From Magicicada septendecula (lineage: Eukaryota; Arthropoda; Insecta; Hemiptera; Cicadidae), in the NCBI GenBank assembly GCA_034769895.1, contig CM068367.1:318493986-318557985 (forward strand): 64,000 bases of DNA, read 5' to 3'. Numbering within the stretch: the first letter of the stretch is position 1; each line of letters starts with the position of its first letter. The notes under the pieces are model-generated. The model ran no database searches and was not told the DNA's origin. It saw only the letters and a list, made by a program, of their open reading frames with translations. The position numbers were made by a program, and so were the translations under genes. Below are positions 51,866-61,957 of this stretch, piece by piece.

Positions 51866-51964
51866 GTTGGTAGTTTCAATTGGGTCTCATAGGTAAAATC
51901 AAGTAAAACCTTTTACTAGATGACTTTTCCTTACGGATCGGTGGACTGTGGAGGTGGTCTAGTA

Positions 51965-52222
51965 TTAAGCTTCTCTTCTTCTTCTCCTCAACCCAGAGGT
52001 TGGTAGGCTTCCAATTTCTTCCCTTCCGTAGACAGCCTCCTTTCCGGAAGGGAAGGGAAGTATCTGACATGTGTGGGAAGGGACTGGGCTGTGTGGTTGT
52101 GCGTCACAGATAGAAATACAATTGTGTACCACTCGGGAATCGGAGTTCCGAGCTATCATCTGGAGCTCCTGCCTCATGGCCCTGCCCAAGTAGAGCGATT
52201 TGCTCTTTAACAGGCCATACAT
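51965..52222 (-). other. Unassigned open stretch downstream of the Jockey relic
   Basis: Eighty-five codons beginning MYGLLKSKSLYLG and ending TSGLRRRRREA, GC-richer than its flanks and directly downstream of the Jockey-like frame. No motif recognised. It may be the 3' part of that element or an older unrelated insertion. Confidence 0.2.
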
Positions 52223-52244
52223 GGGCTGTCTGTGCTAGCCTATA

Positions 52245-52630
52245 CTAGCGCAGTATAGGCCTACACGGAGGTCGTTCCCACGAATCATCTGGACGAACGC
52301 CTATACGGTACTGGCCCAGCCCGGTTATAGGAGGGTTATTTGGAAACATTGTCGCACGTGTATAAAATTTGCGTGCAACACGCCTGATTGTGTCGTCCGA
52401 GGAGCAGACGCCAAGTCCGCTTCTCAGAAAGCGTGAAGAGAATCGACGGGGGACTTTGGCTGCTAGCCGAAGACCTATGTCGAGGACGCTTTGCAACTTC
52501 TTTTTATGCATGGCGGCAAGGTATCCCCAGACCGGGGCAGCGTATGTAATGGCCGGCAGCAGATACGCGCCGAAGATCATTTTGCCCAATTTCCTTGTTA
52601 TAAGGGAAGTATGTAAGCTACGAAGTGATT
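52245..52630 (-). pseudogene. Jockey-clade LINE reverse-transcriptase relic
   Basis: A minus-strand frame reads LITRKLGKMIFGAYLLPAIT, then YAAPVWGYLAAMHKKKLQSV, then LDIGLRLAAKVPRRFSSRF. This is the post-palm block of Jockey-type polymerases (IYK-x-x-IRP-x-x-TYAAPVWG ... KLQ-x-x-QNK-x-LR-x). The YAAPVWG motif is at 52524-52544. Similarity fades into ARKFYTRATM and a proline-rich end. It is 5'-truncated. An open stretch continues downstream on minus to 51965 (GRAMRQELQMIARN...TSGLRRRRREA), which may be the element's 3' region but is not recognised. Confidence 0.75.
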
Positions 52631-53137
52631 AAGTTGCAGAAGCCCTCATCATCAACAATAGCTACGTTACTGTTGGCTGTACGCCACACGACTTACTCAT
52701 AGGGCGTACGAGTTTATAAAACCTCCAGTTGTTATCCAAGTGCACATTTGGATTGTGTGGGTGGTCAGGTAGTGGTCGCAAAACCAGTAGCGTATCATGA
52801 TGTGTCAATTTGGATATCTCGTAACTACACCCGTAACCCTTCAACGATTTATGTTTTAGAAACAAAAAAACTAAATCGGCCTTGAGTTTTTCTACGGGAG
52901 GAACCTGTGTCATGTTCCTCTTAACCTGAAACTCTGAGGACATTCCAGAATGGTTTCCACTGTATTGTTCCTTCCATTACGCGTTATAAATAAAGGAATA
53001 GTAGGATGAAAAATTGTTGGATATAAAAAACCTGCAAAATAATGTAAAAACACATTTCCGGTTTGAATTTTCACTTCGTATTATCACTTATAAGAACAAT
53101 ACGGTTTTTATGCTTATTTACTTTCTGAAAATCAATC
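52631..53137. other. Unannotated stretch with an unrecognised 93-codon minus frame
   Basis: A minus frame at 52662-52943 (contains KGYGCSYEISKLTHHDTLLV and LRPLPDHPHNPNVHLDNNW) has coding-like composition, but I recognise no family. It might be an old transposon or host exon relic. Nothing else seen. Confidence 0.2.
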
Positions 53138-53940
53138 CTGTGGCGTAACTAGAGGCTAAAAACCCCATGGCAACGTTCAAGATGGGCCCACTTTGACCTC
53201 TATAAATCATGAACCCTACATATGTTTTATAATAGCCGAATGATTTTTGTACCATTATGGATATATATAAATATACTAAGTTGCTATATTTCCCGTCTAT
53301 GTGATGCTGGGTTATGGAACTTGTGTTCCGGTGAAGAAATATCTGAGAAGGATACCTACAGGCAAAGAAGATGAGGTTCTTGCGATGTTTTAAAGGCTGC
53401 ACACGAATACATAGACTTGACAAGGAAGACATTCGCAAGAGTAGAACATTGTTAATATCCAAGATCTAATCGCAGAAAACAAACAGAGCCAGATGGCAGG
53501 TTGACTAAGGAAGTTTGACAATACAAGCCTATTGGACAAAGAAGTATAGGTAGGCCTAGCAAGCGTTGAACAGGTGATTCGCCTATTCCCTGATGGAAGA
53601 AGAAGAACAAGAAGATCTACTGAGACAGCCAAAACCCCAGTCAGGGAAGGAGCTTCAATTTAGCACCGAGTTAAGGATACGTTTTACCTTATAATCCCAC
53701 TAAGTCAACACTCTTGAATCGGTGAGCTGAAAAACCATATTATTTAGGAACTTAGAGAGACCATTATATACAATATTTTGCCGATATCTAAGTTCCTTGT
53801 ACGTTAACAATGCAGGCCTATCACATAATGTCCTTTATCCCAAACCTAGAATAACGGACGTCCCTTAAAATGGACCCTGTAGAACGAAAGTGGGCCCCCT
53901 GGCCATTTCTCGGTTTAGCCACCCTGTAGTTATGCCCCTG
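53138..53940. mobile_element. hAT-like non-autonomous DNA transposon, 803 bp
   Basis: The left end CTGTGGCGTAACTAGAGG (53138) and, read on minus, the right end CAGGGGCATAACTACAGGG (from 53940) are inverted repeats with few differences. Both are followed at similar distance by GGGCCCACTTT (53192; 53899 read on minus). CAGNGGCGTAAC-type ends fit hAT elements. The 8-mers outside, AATCAATC and CACCAAAC, match at 5 of 8 positions, compatible with a decayed 8-bp target duplication. No transposase is encoded. A LINE relic lies inside. Confidence 0.65.
53360..53620 (+). pseudogene. LINE C-terminal relic nested in the hAT-like element
   Basis: Frames read AKKMRFLRCFKGCTRIHRLD then KEDIRKSRTLLISKI, matching the LINE block MRFLR-x-x-x-G-x-T-x-x-D-x-x-R-x-EDIRKEL; then NRARWQVD and a SIGRPSKR segment (from AAGTATAGGTAGGCCTAGC) that stands where GRPRKRW is expected. 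At least three stops or frameshifts. It was either captured by, or inserted into, the surrounding inverted-repeat element. No tail or target duplication found. Confidence 0.6.
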
Positions 53941-55883
53941 CACCAAACGATGTTACCTTATACTGGCTCAGCCAAACGGTTGACAGTCGGAAGTCTTTGA
54001 TCTAATAATGTGCAGCAATATACTGTCCGTACATGTAATAATGTGCACCGATACTGTGTCCGTACACTAATCAGATTGTACCGTTAGTATGACGAAATTA
54101 TCGCGTTGAGTCCACATGGAATCGACGTTGCCACCATTAGTAGGCCTATTCGTAATCGCGATTATCAACTTCAGTGAAGCCGACCCGTCTTGTCGTAGTA
54201 ATTCTTTTGTCGGTGTAGCCTTTGTTTCCGTTATGTAGAGAAACATGAGAGCATAATTAATTCAAATATATCATAAATAGATTTTAATCAAATAAATACA
54301 ATTAGTCTGTGTCCAATAGAATATTAACTCTGTTAATGAGTATTGCATTATAAACGCTTCTTCTTGTTTTAATATTTTATTATTGATGTTCCTCTAATGT
54401 TAATAGGCTACTCGTGTACAGTTAAGTATTTTTCAGCAAGTAGCCTAATACAAGTGTACAACAGTTATAACGAATTCTAACATTAGATGTAGCTGTGAGA
54501 TTTGGGTTTAATTTGTAAATGAAATAAGGTAGTACAAAAATATTCTGATTTGTCTTTAATTGGACAGCGATCGATTGTTAGAAATGAGTTGATTTTGAAA
54601 ACAATAAGGCACAGTATATTTAATGTCGAATTTGAAGAGTTTGAAGAGTATCGAGTATTACTAGTATGCCTAAGGTCCTTCGCTCCAAAAATACGAGTTC
54701 AGATCTATCTGCTTCTGCCCACCGCAGCTCTCATACGTATAGCAGAATCACAGTTACCACTGGGCAAAGTGAAGAAGATCCATTATTCATGTTCATCTTG
54801 ATATCGTAGCTTCTAGGCGACTGACTGCACGTTAATACAATGTGTTTTGTGACTAGGCTAGGAGATATTCAGAAAACACAGCGATCACTTCTGATTAATC
54901 AGACATAACAAATAGCATTTTTGCTGAACTTAACAAGGCACGGGGTTTTGGGATCTGAGTGATTAATGTGTGAACTGGAATTCGTCCACCGGATTGTGTT
55001 ATCAAACCAACTTCGGAAAATACGTCTTCTCTAGAATTTTTTAGATACCCCATTTACGGAATACATGTAACAAATGAGATTTTAGTGTTCCATGTTGTAT
55101 TTATGATTGTAAAATAATGATTTCAAGGATTTCCGTTCATGAATGACTGTTTATCCCTGCCACACATAGGCTAAATACTATCTAAGATTTTGCGGCTGTA
55201 ATCTGCATTGCTGTTAAAGAGTATTCCGCTGTATCTACAGTATGCAAACGTAGGATTTTGACTGACACGACGTTTTTCTACACCCAAACAAGAGATTGTG
55301 TTCCTGTACCCCAATTCTACTTATTTTGTCATTTTCAATATATTTACATCTCTTAGTCTTTACTTTGGTCTCCATGATTTATTTTCTTATCGACTTTGTT
55401 GTAGACTTTAAAACACCGAACTTTTTTCTTCTTTAGTATAGGGCCTAAGTTGCATTTTGTTAGTTCTTCCTCTGCTTGTCATTAGTGTTTGCGTGGTATG
55501 TGAAAGTGTCATGTTTAATAATATTTTAATTATTTTTATTGAGACACTTCAATTTCCTGACATGAAATAACGTCGGACCTAGAAATTAAACTGGCTGTTT
55601 ATCACTCCTCACCTCATCGTTAAACGTCTCCGTCATTACTCACGATGTGTTATTTGGATAAATTGTAATGATACCAAAGCTACGTTTTATTCGTCCGGTT
55701 ACATCTCCCTTCCGAGAGTTTAGTAGCTAATATGTCCCCTGAATATGTTACTAGCATATTGGAGGATAAGACGATGGTGGGGCTGCCACCTTCGGGCTTA
55801 ACGTCCAGCCCGATTTTCTATGTCTGGATTGTCACCCATGAACTGGTTGTATTTTGAGTATACTTGATAGAATTGCCCAGTAT
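53941..55883. other. Unannotated intergenic stretch
   Basis: About 1.9 kb. A near-duplicate pair, AATAATGTGCAGCAATA and TAATAATGTGCACCGATA, lies at about 54004-54055, each followed by CTGT(G)TCCGTACA, suggesting a ~40-bp tandem duplication. A frame at 54550-54801 (contains FNVEFEEFEEYRVLLVCLRS) is open but unrecognised. No gene is supported. Confidence 0.45.
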
Positions 55884-57160
55884 CGGCTAACATGGTTGGA
55901 ACATCTTGACCGAATGTATGACTGCCGCATTCCTAACCAATTTTGAAATTACAGAGGTGTGGGGCGTCCGAAGAAGCGTTGGAGTGACCAGCTCTATTCT
56001 ATCTCCTTGGGACCGGAACAAACAATTTTGGAATTACAAGCCAAAAGGACTGAGATGTGTGGGGCGTCCGAAGAAGCGTTGGAGTGACCAGCTCTATTCT
56101 ATCTCCTTGGGACCCGAACAAACAATTTTGGAATTACAAGCCAAAAGGACTGAGATGTGTGGGGCGTCCGAAGAAGCGTTGGAGTGACCATCTCTATTCT
56201 ATCTCCTTGGGACCGGAACAAACAATTTTGGAATTACAAGCCAAAAGGACTGAGATGTGTGGGGCGTCCGAAGAAGAGTTGGAGTGACCATCTCTATTCT
56301 ATCTCCTTGGGACCGGAACAAACAATTTTGGAATTACAAGCCAAAAGGACTGAGATGTGTGGGGCGTCCGAAGAAGAGTTGGAGTGACCATCTCTATTCT
56401 ATCTCCTTGGGACCGGAACAAACAATTTTGGAATTACAAGCCAAAAGGACTGAGAGGTGTGGGGCGTCCGAAGAAGCGTTGGAGTGACCAGCTCTATTCT
56501 ATCTCCTTGGGACCGGAACAAACAATTTTGGAATTACAAGCCAAAAGGACTGAGAGGTGTGGGGCGTCCGAAGAAGCGTTGGAGTGACCAGCTCTATTCT
56601 ATCTCCTTGGGACCCAAACAAACAATTTTGGAATTACAAGCCAAAAGGACTGAGATGTGTGGGGCGTCCGAAGAAGCGTTGGAGTGACCATCTCTATTCT
56701 ATCTCCTTGGGACCGGAACAAACAATTTTGGAATTACAAGCCAAAAGGACTGAGATGTGTGGGGCGTCCGAAGAAGCGTTGGAGTGACCATCTCTATTCT
56801 ATCTCCTTGGGACCGGAACAAACAATTTTGGAATTACAAGCCAAAAGGACTGAGATGTGTGGGGCGTCCGAAGAAGAGTTGGAGTGACCATCTCTATTCT
56901 ATCTCCTTGGGACCGGAACAAACAATTTTGGAATTACAAGCCAAAAGGACTGAGAGGTGTGGGGCGTTCGAAGAAGCGTTGGAGTCACCATCTCTATTCT
57001 ATCTCCTTGGGACCGTAACAAACAATTTTGGAATTACAAGCCAAAAGGACTGAGAGGTGTGGGGCGTCCGAAGAAGCGTTGGAGTGACCAGTCTATTCTA
57101 TCTCCTTGGGACCGGAACAAACAATTTTTCGTTTAACCCTTGTTGACGATGATAACCTTT
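55884..57160 (+). pseudogene. LINE C-terminal relic interrupted by its own amplified segment
   Basis: Upstream of the satellite one frame reads WLEHLDRMYDCRIPNQF, a stop, then NYRGVGRPKKRWSDQL: the LINE C-terminal W-x-xHL-x-RM / GRPKKRW blocks. Downstream of the last satellite copy the frame continues GPEQTIFRLTLVDDDN, a plausible native end of the same ORF with a GATGATAA tail-like sequence. So the 100-bp satellite is an expansion within this LINE copy, seeded between AACCAATTTTGAAATTAC and the similar AACAATTTTGGAATTAC. Confidence 0.75.
55961..57124 (+). repeat. 100-bp satellite, ~11.6 copies, derived from the LINE ORF2 end
   Basis: GGGGCGTCCGAAGAA recurs every 100 bp from 55961 to 57061 (twelve starts). 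Copies differ only at a few sites: GCGTT/GAGTT, CCAGCTC/CCATCTC, GACCGGAAC/GACCCGAAC/GACCCAAAC, and GAGATGTG/GAGAGGTG. Because 100 is not a multiple of three, the LINE-derived reading (GVGRPKKRWSDQLYSISLG) shifts frame at every copy, so the overlapping ~76-codon frames are by-products, not genes. Variant order suggests a 5-copy (~500-bp) higher-order block (copies 2-6 resemble copies 7-11). Confidence 0.95.
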
Positions 57161-57663
57161 AGTGATTTTGTGTATTCGTAGAATAACACACTGAAATGAC
57201 TGTAAATACTTTAAAAAATTGTAACTTACGAAATTTGTGGTATAATCAGACTATAGTTATGATAGAATGTTCCGATTAAAACCCTACGATTACAGTTCTA
57301 TTTTATATGAAAATCGTAACAAGGACGGTTCTCTAAAGCAAGAATCTTTAAGTAAGTTACCAGATTTAGTCAACTGTCACTATAAATACTTTACACTTGC
57401 GGTTTCCGCTTATAGACCTAATTGTTAAATATATCTCTACACACTTGTTTCACGTGAAAATAACGTATTTTCATTTTATAATAATGTTGTGCGTTTAATA
57501 TTGTAAAATAACATTTTTAATAAAACGGAAACCAGATATTATCATTCACGTAAGAGAATAAATGTCACCCACAGAAATATTGCTTCGTGGAAAACAATTA
57601 ATTCCCGGTATACAGTTTGTAATCACTTAGGCGATTGAGGTTAATGCAAAACCATTAAAAGCG
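57161..57663. other. Unannotated stretch
   Basis: AT-rich, no motif recognised. Confidence 0.4.
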
Positions 57664-58184
57664 TTGAGTGAGTGTAATATCACATGTTTATCGGAGACCT
57701 TGAATTGTAGGAAAGCGTTACCAGTCGCTTATCAGAGCTCACGACTGTTCCACGAATTTGAAGGTAATGTAATGATGAACTTGAAGGTTGATGGACGAAA
57801 TTGTTCTGTAACGTACCAGGTTACAGTTATAAATTCTGAAGAAAGTATTTCAGACGTAAAGGTGATTGTAAATTTGAAGTAAACGAAAACATTTTCGTTG
57901 CTGAAAACGCGGACAAGGCTACTACTCATGAGGTCATGAAGAATCAATTTTCTTTAAATTCAGGAGTTAATACAAAAGAAAGTGAAGGCAGCTTGTCATT
58001 AGTGTTCACTTTTCCGAATATCTCTGGTCAAAAATCAAATATTCCTGTCCCGAGACATTTTGATGACATTCATATAGGCCTATGTTCTACGTCATATTTC
58101 ACAACTATCAATTTATTCTGTATTGAATTCTGTACTTCACAAATTGAGTGTACTACAGAACACCTGTTAGTAGGGATCCTGTAA
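57664..58184 (+). other. Possible decayed exon(s) of a secreted or membrane protein
   Basis: Two adjacent open stretches: 57664-57882 (contains CNITCLSETLNCRKALPVAY and NCSVTYQVTVINSEESISDV) and, in another frame, 57936-58184 (contains NQFSLNSGVNTKESEGSLSL). Composition is coding-like, with cysteines and N-glycosylation-type NIT and NCS sites. The order C-x-VTY-x-V ... I-x-DV-x-V ... F-x-L-x-SG recalls tectonic-type extracellular domains, but weakly. A GAAG/GTAATG junction at about 57766 could be a splice donor. No intact gene model can be drawn. Confidence 0.2.
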
Positions 58185-58585
58185 TTTCTAAACGTGTTAT
58201 TAATAACTTACTCATAACAAAATATAAAATATTTAATATAGGCTACAGATAATCCAGTAAGTTAAAAGAGTCTGCAAGGAAATGCTGAACTTTTCTATTT
58301 TGTTTACAAAAAGTATAGCGACAAAGACTTTGGTGTATGGTTATGTGTTTATAGTGTAATGCAATAATACGCCAAGCGAGTAAGTAAAGTAAAATGATAT
58401 CTTTACGAGTCGATTTTGGCGCAGTATAAATAAAATTAGTGCGGAAAGATTACAGCTCATGCAGGCTGTATGAATAATATATTCGGCACAGTCGTAGTAG
58501 CCTCCGATTTATTCAGTGTAGGCGGGCTTCAAGGTAACTGAAAATGTTAATGATGTTGAGAACAAAGCTGAGTTCCGTGTTCTGA

Positions 58586-58588
<3 letters not shown>
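58185..58588. other. Unannotated stretch
   Basis: No gene or repeat recognised. Confidence 0.4.

Positions 58589-58623
<35 letters not shown>
58589..58623 (+). repeat. (GT)n microsatellite
   Basis: About 17 uninterrupted GT dinucleotides. Confidence 0.98.
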
Positions 58624-58624
<1 letters not shown>

Positions 58625-61073
58625 CTACTGGCACTGAACGTCCTACGACCGACGTCCTGCAAATCTGAATTTTAACCGCATTTAGTAGAGCAGTGAAAGT
58701 AACGATGCGTTTTATCTTTAATTACAGACTTTGAAATCATTACCGTCGCCATTAAAAATGGTGATATTACAGTTTTATAGCCTGCCTAACAGTATAGGCC
58801 TATACAAAAATGTATTTGAATAATGTAGATAATGTATTTGTATAATTAGTGTACTTTACCAAGAAGTGTCAGCTCTATTCATTGGTTATTGTTAGGTTTA
58901 GACGGTCTTCAACGTATTTGTTTAAAGAAACACGGGTCACCGTAATTATGAAACTAAATCAACTTCATAAATCTAAACTGAAGCAGTTAGTAGGTGTACC
59001 TTAGAAAAAATATTAGAAATTCAATAAAATTTAAAAGTTAATTAGATGTAAAAGTCCATTTAAAAGTAATAGTACCTTTGAATATTAGCATTCAGGTAGG
59101 GTAATATTAATTTAAAGTACTGGGGCGTCTTTAATTACGCTTTTTGAAATAGGCCTGGTTCATTCTTTCGTAATTAAAAAATTTCTAAATTCTGTTGAGC
59201 TCATTTTAAATAAACATGAAGTCATTACTGTCAATCCTCCAATTTGAAGGTGTAAATGGTCACATCTAAATTTGAAACAAAAGGCTCTAATTTGTAAATA
59301 ATTTCACCCTTTTTTATTGATTCTATTGATTTTATTGACTGGTTAGATTTTAACTACTTTTGTTGAGTTTGTGTATTAACGTAAACGTAATAATTTTATT
59401 AAAATTACGTTGCTCATTAAGTCGTTAAAACATAAATATTTTGTAAGGAATCTTCACGGCAGTATTTCTGCCGAAAATTCTTCCACAGCAAAATTTTTCC
59501 ATCATCAACTAAGGCTCAATGATCAGAGCGAAAAATGAAATTTTATTTGTGTACTTAATACATGTCAGATACTTTCCTGCCAATTACGAGCAATAAGCAA
59601 ATTTATAGGAACTGGCAGTTAAGAAAAAACTTCTAACCAGTTGTCAGCAGTGAATATAATTACGTTGTCAATCTGGGACTGCCATTAGTTTTCCTGTCGA
59701 AACAGTGTTTTCAGTCCTTACTTTATTTCAATTTTTGAAAAAAAAATTTCTGGTGAAGACTCCAATACCTTGCCGGCCGATTTGTTTGTAGACCTATTCC
59801 ATACCCTCGTTATGCATCCCCCAAAATCTAGGACCATAGAGATCCCTTGCTTATAATACAATATTTCTTACCAAACAATTGAGATGATACAAACTCAAGA
59901 CAGGAGGCTTATTTCACGAAGAAAAAATTTACCGAAGTCAATTCGGATAAACAATTTTGTAATAAGGATTGTCGGAATAGGTTAGATATGATAAGTAAAT
60001 TGTCGATCTGGAGGTGTGTTTTTAAACTTATCCGTCACTTCACTTTTAAGATCTAACCCTACGGTAACCGAAGGGTTCCCGCGTAATTCAATCCACTTAT
60101 TTCTCATTATTACTGTCATACATTAATCAATTCAGATTCTTCAAGGTCACTACGAGATGTTTTCTACTATTCTGTTGCTGAAGCCAATCGGCAATCCAAG
60201 GTGAAGCAGCTCTTTTACACCCCACCACACTGCTTCTTTAATGCTTCTTCGCCGATGCGATTCATGGCTGTTTCATTTCGCTTATTTATTTTCCTCGTCT
60301 GAAATCATTGACTCATAACAATAAAACATGTTACTGACAAATCGAAAGTGCACATAATTGTAAACTTGTAAATTTGTAATTCTGAGCTTGGTTTATAAAA
60401 ATACTTATAACATGAAAAGGGGCAAACTATGTAGGCCTACTTAACAATGTAGAAGTTGTTATTGAAAGTCAACTCAAACAATTCAGTTGACAGACGCAGT
60501 GAATTAAGCCAAAATTATGACATTTTACCACGTACCAACTGTGTACACAAATAATTAAATTGTTATCTTTAGCATTTATTGCAGTATCAAAAGAAACTAT
60601 AGATTAATGCCACTTTAAAAAAATATACATATATATGTGTGTGTTTATAGTAAAAAACAATACAGTTCTATTTGTTATTAGAGACAAAAAATTTATAATT
60701 TTTAATTGATGTAAACGTCATAATAATACTAATTAGTTCTTAATTTACTTATTCACTTTAACTGTTAAATTACGAACCTCTTCAGTACTAAACGACTTCT
60801 TCGTCGTCACTTAGTACTGGCTGAGCCAAGTTTCATATAGGTAAACAAATGGCAATTATAATTGGTTGGTGAGAGGGGGTTTTTGTGTCAAACTATGCAT
60901 TTTTCGTAGGACTGTTACGCTAACTAAAGAAGTGTCATTTCGCTGAACTTTACATTACCGTTTGCCATCGTAATAGGCCTATACTTTTTAAATTTAATTT
61001 CAGTTTACTTCAATCTTTCACGTACAGTCACGTTCTCCGGTAAAACGTATTTTTTCTCTCAACAAATATTTTA
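58624..61073. other. Unannotated intergenic stretch
   Basis: About 2.4 kb of AT-rich DNA with no recognisable gene. It holds TAGGCCTA palindromes at 58795, 60432 and 60974 and a short (TG)n/(TA)n run near 60625-60645. Confidence 0.5.
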
Positions 61074-61081
61074 CTTGTTTA

Positions 61082-61949
61082 CAGTGGTAAGTTATAACTT
61101 TTTCTGGGCCCCCGCAGGAATCGTTTGCCGGCCCCCCTACTACCCTTACTTAATTCATGCCACAGTTCCCGCTAGAATACTAAACCCTCCTTGTAGCCGT
61201 GGCTACTACTAAAATTATATAACGTAAATATTATAACTGTTCTTTCTTGTGTGATGTATTAACAAAATATAAATTGTATTTCAATTAATAGTTTGATTTG
61301 TTATTAAGCATCTTTTATATCTTTGATCAATGTAAAAACATGCTGATTATCAGACATGTCACTAGTAACCAAATTATAACTTTGTCATTTATTGAACTAT
61401 GCGTCTTGAAAAAGTATAACTTAAATTTAATTTAATTTAAATTCATGAATACAGTGAAAGTGTACATTAAATTTTATATAGTATACTTTATTAACTAATC
61501 TCATATTATCATTTTTCAAAAATCTACTTCATCTTTAAAAATTTCTGTCATCTGCTTATAGCTTTATAGTCTGCAATCATTTTAGTAAAGGACTAACATT
61601 GGCACTGGAATAAAAGACATTTTATTTTACAAAAATGTAATTTCATAACATTACTTGAAATGCAGTCTTAACTGGCCTCGGTGTATTCTTAAGTGGAATC
61701 ACCGCTTTATTGTGCAGTTAACCAAATAATTTATACTCTCAAAGTATACATCATTAGGTACTGGTAAAATGACAGTAAAAAATAAGAGTATTTGTTGTTC
61801 GTGTTAAATACATATGGGGAAATCTGCTTTTACTTAAGTTCAATGTTTAGGCCTATTCGTAAAATATTAAGGGGAATGTTTTTGAGGGCCCCCTATTTCG
61901 CAGGGCTTCCCGCATAGTGGGCCCTGAGAGCCTGGCTGTTACGCCACTG
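61082..61949. mobile_element. hAT-like non-autonomous DNA transposon, 868 bp, with decayed 8-bp target duplication
   Basis: The left end CAGTGGTAAGTTATAAC (61082) and, on minus, the right end CAGTGGCGTAACAGCC (from 61949) are inverted repeats. Inside them GGGCCCCCGCAGG (61106) and, on minus, AGGGCCCACTATGCGGG continue the symmetry. The flanking 8-mers CTTGTTTA (61074-61081) and AATGTTTA (61950-61957) match at 6 of 8 positions, as expected for an aged hAT duplication. No coding capacity. The ends are related to those of the 803-bp element at 53138, so the two may share an autonomous parent. Confidence 0.7.
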
Positions 61950-61957
61950 AATGTTTA

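Noticed and set aside
56057-57053. Overlapping ~76-98-codon frames spaced 100 bp apart
   Set aside because: Product of the 100-bp satellite, whose period is not a multiple of three. Only the LINE-derived origin is real.
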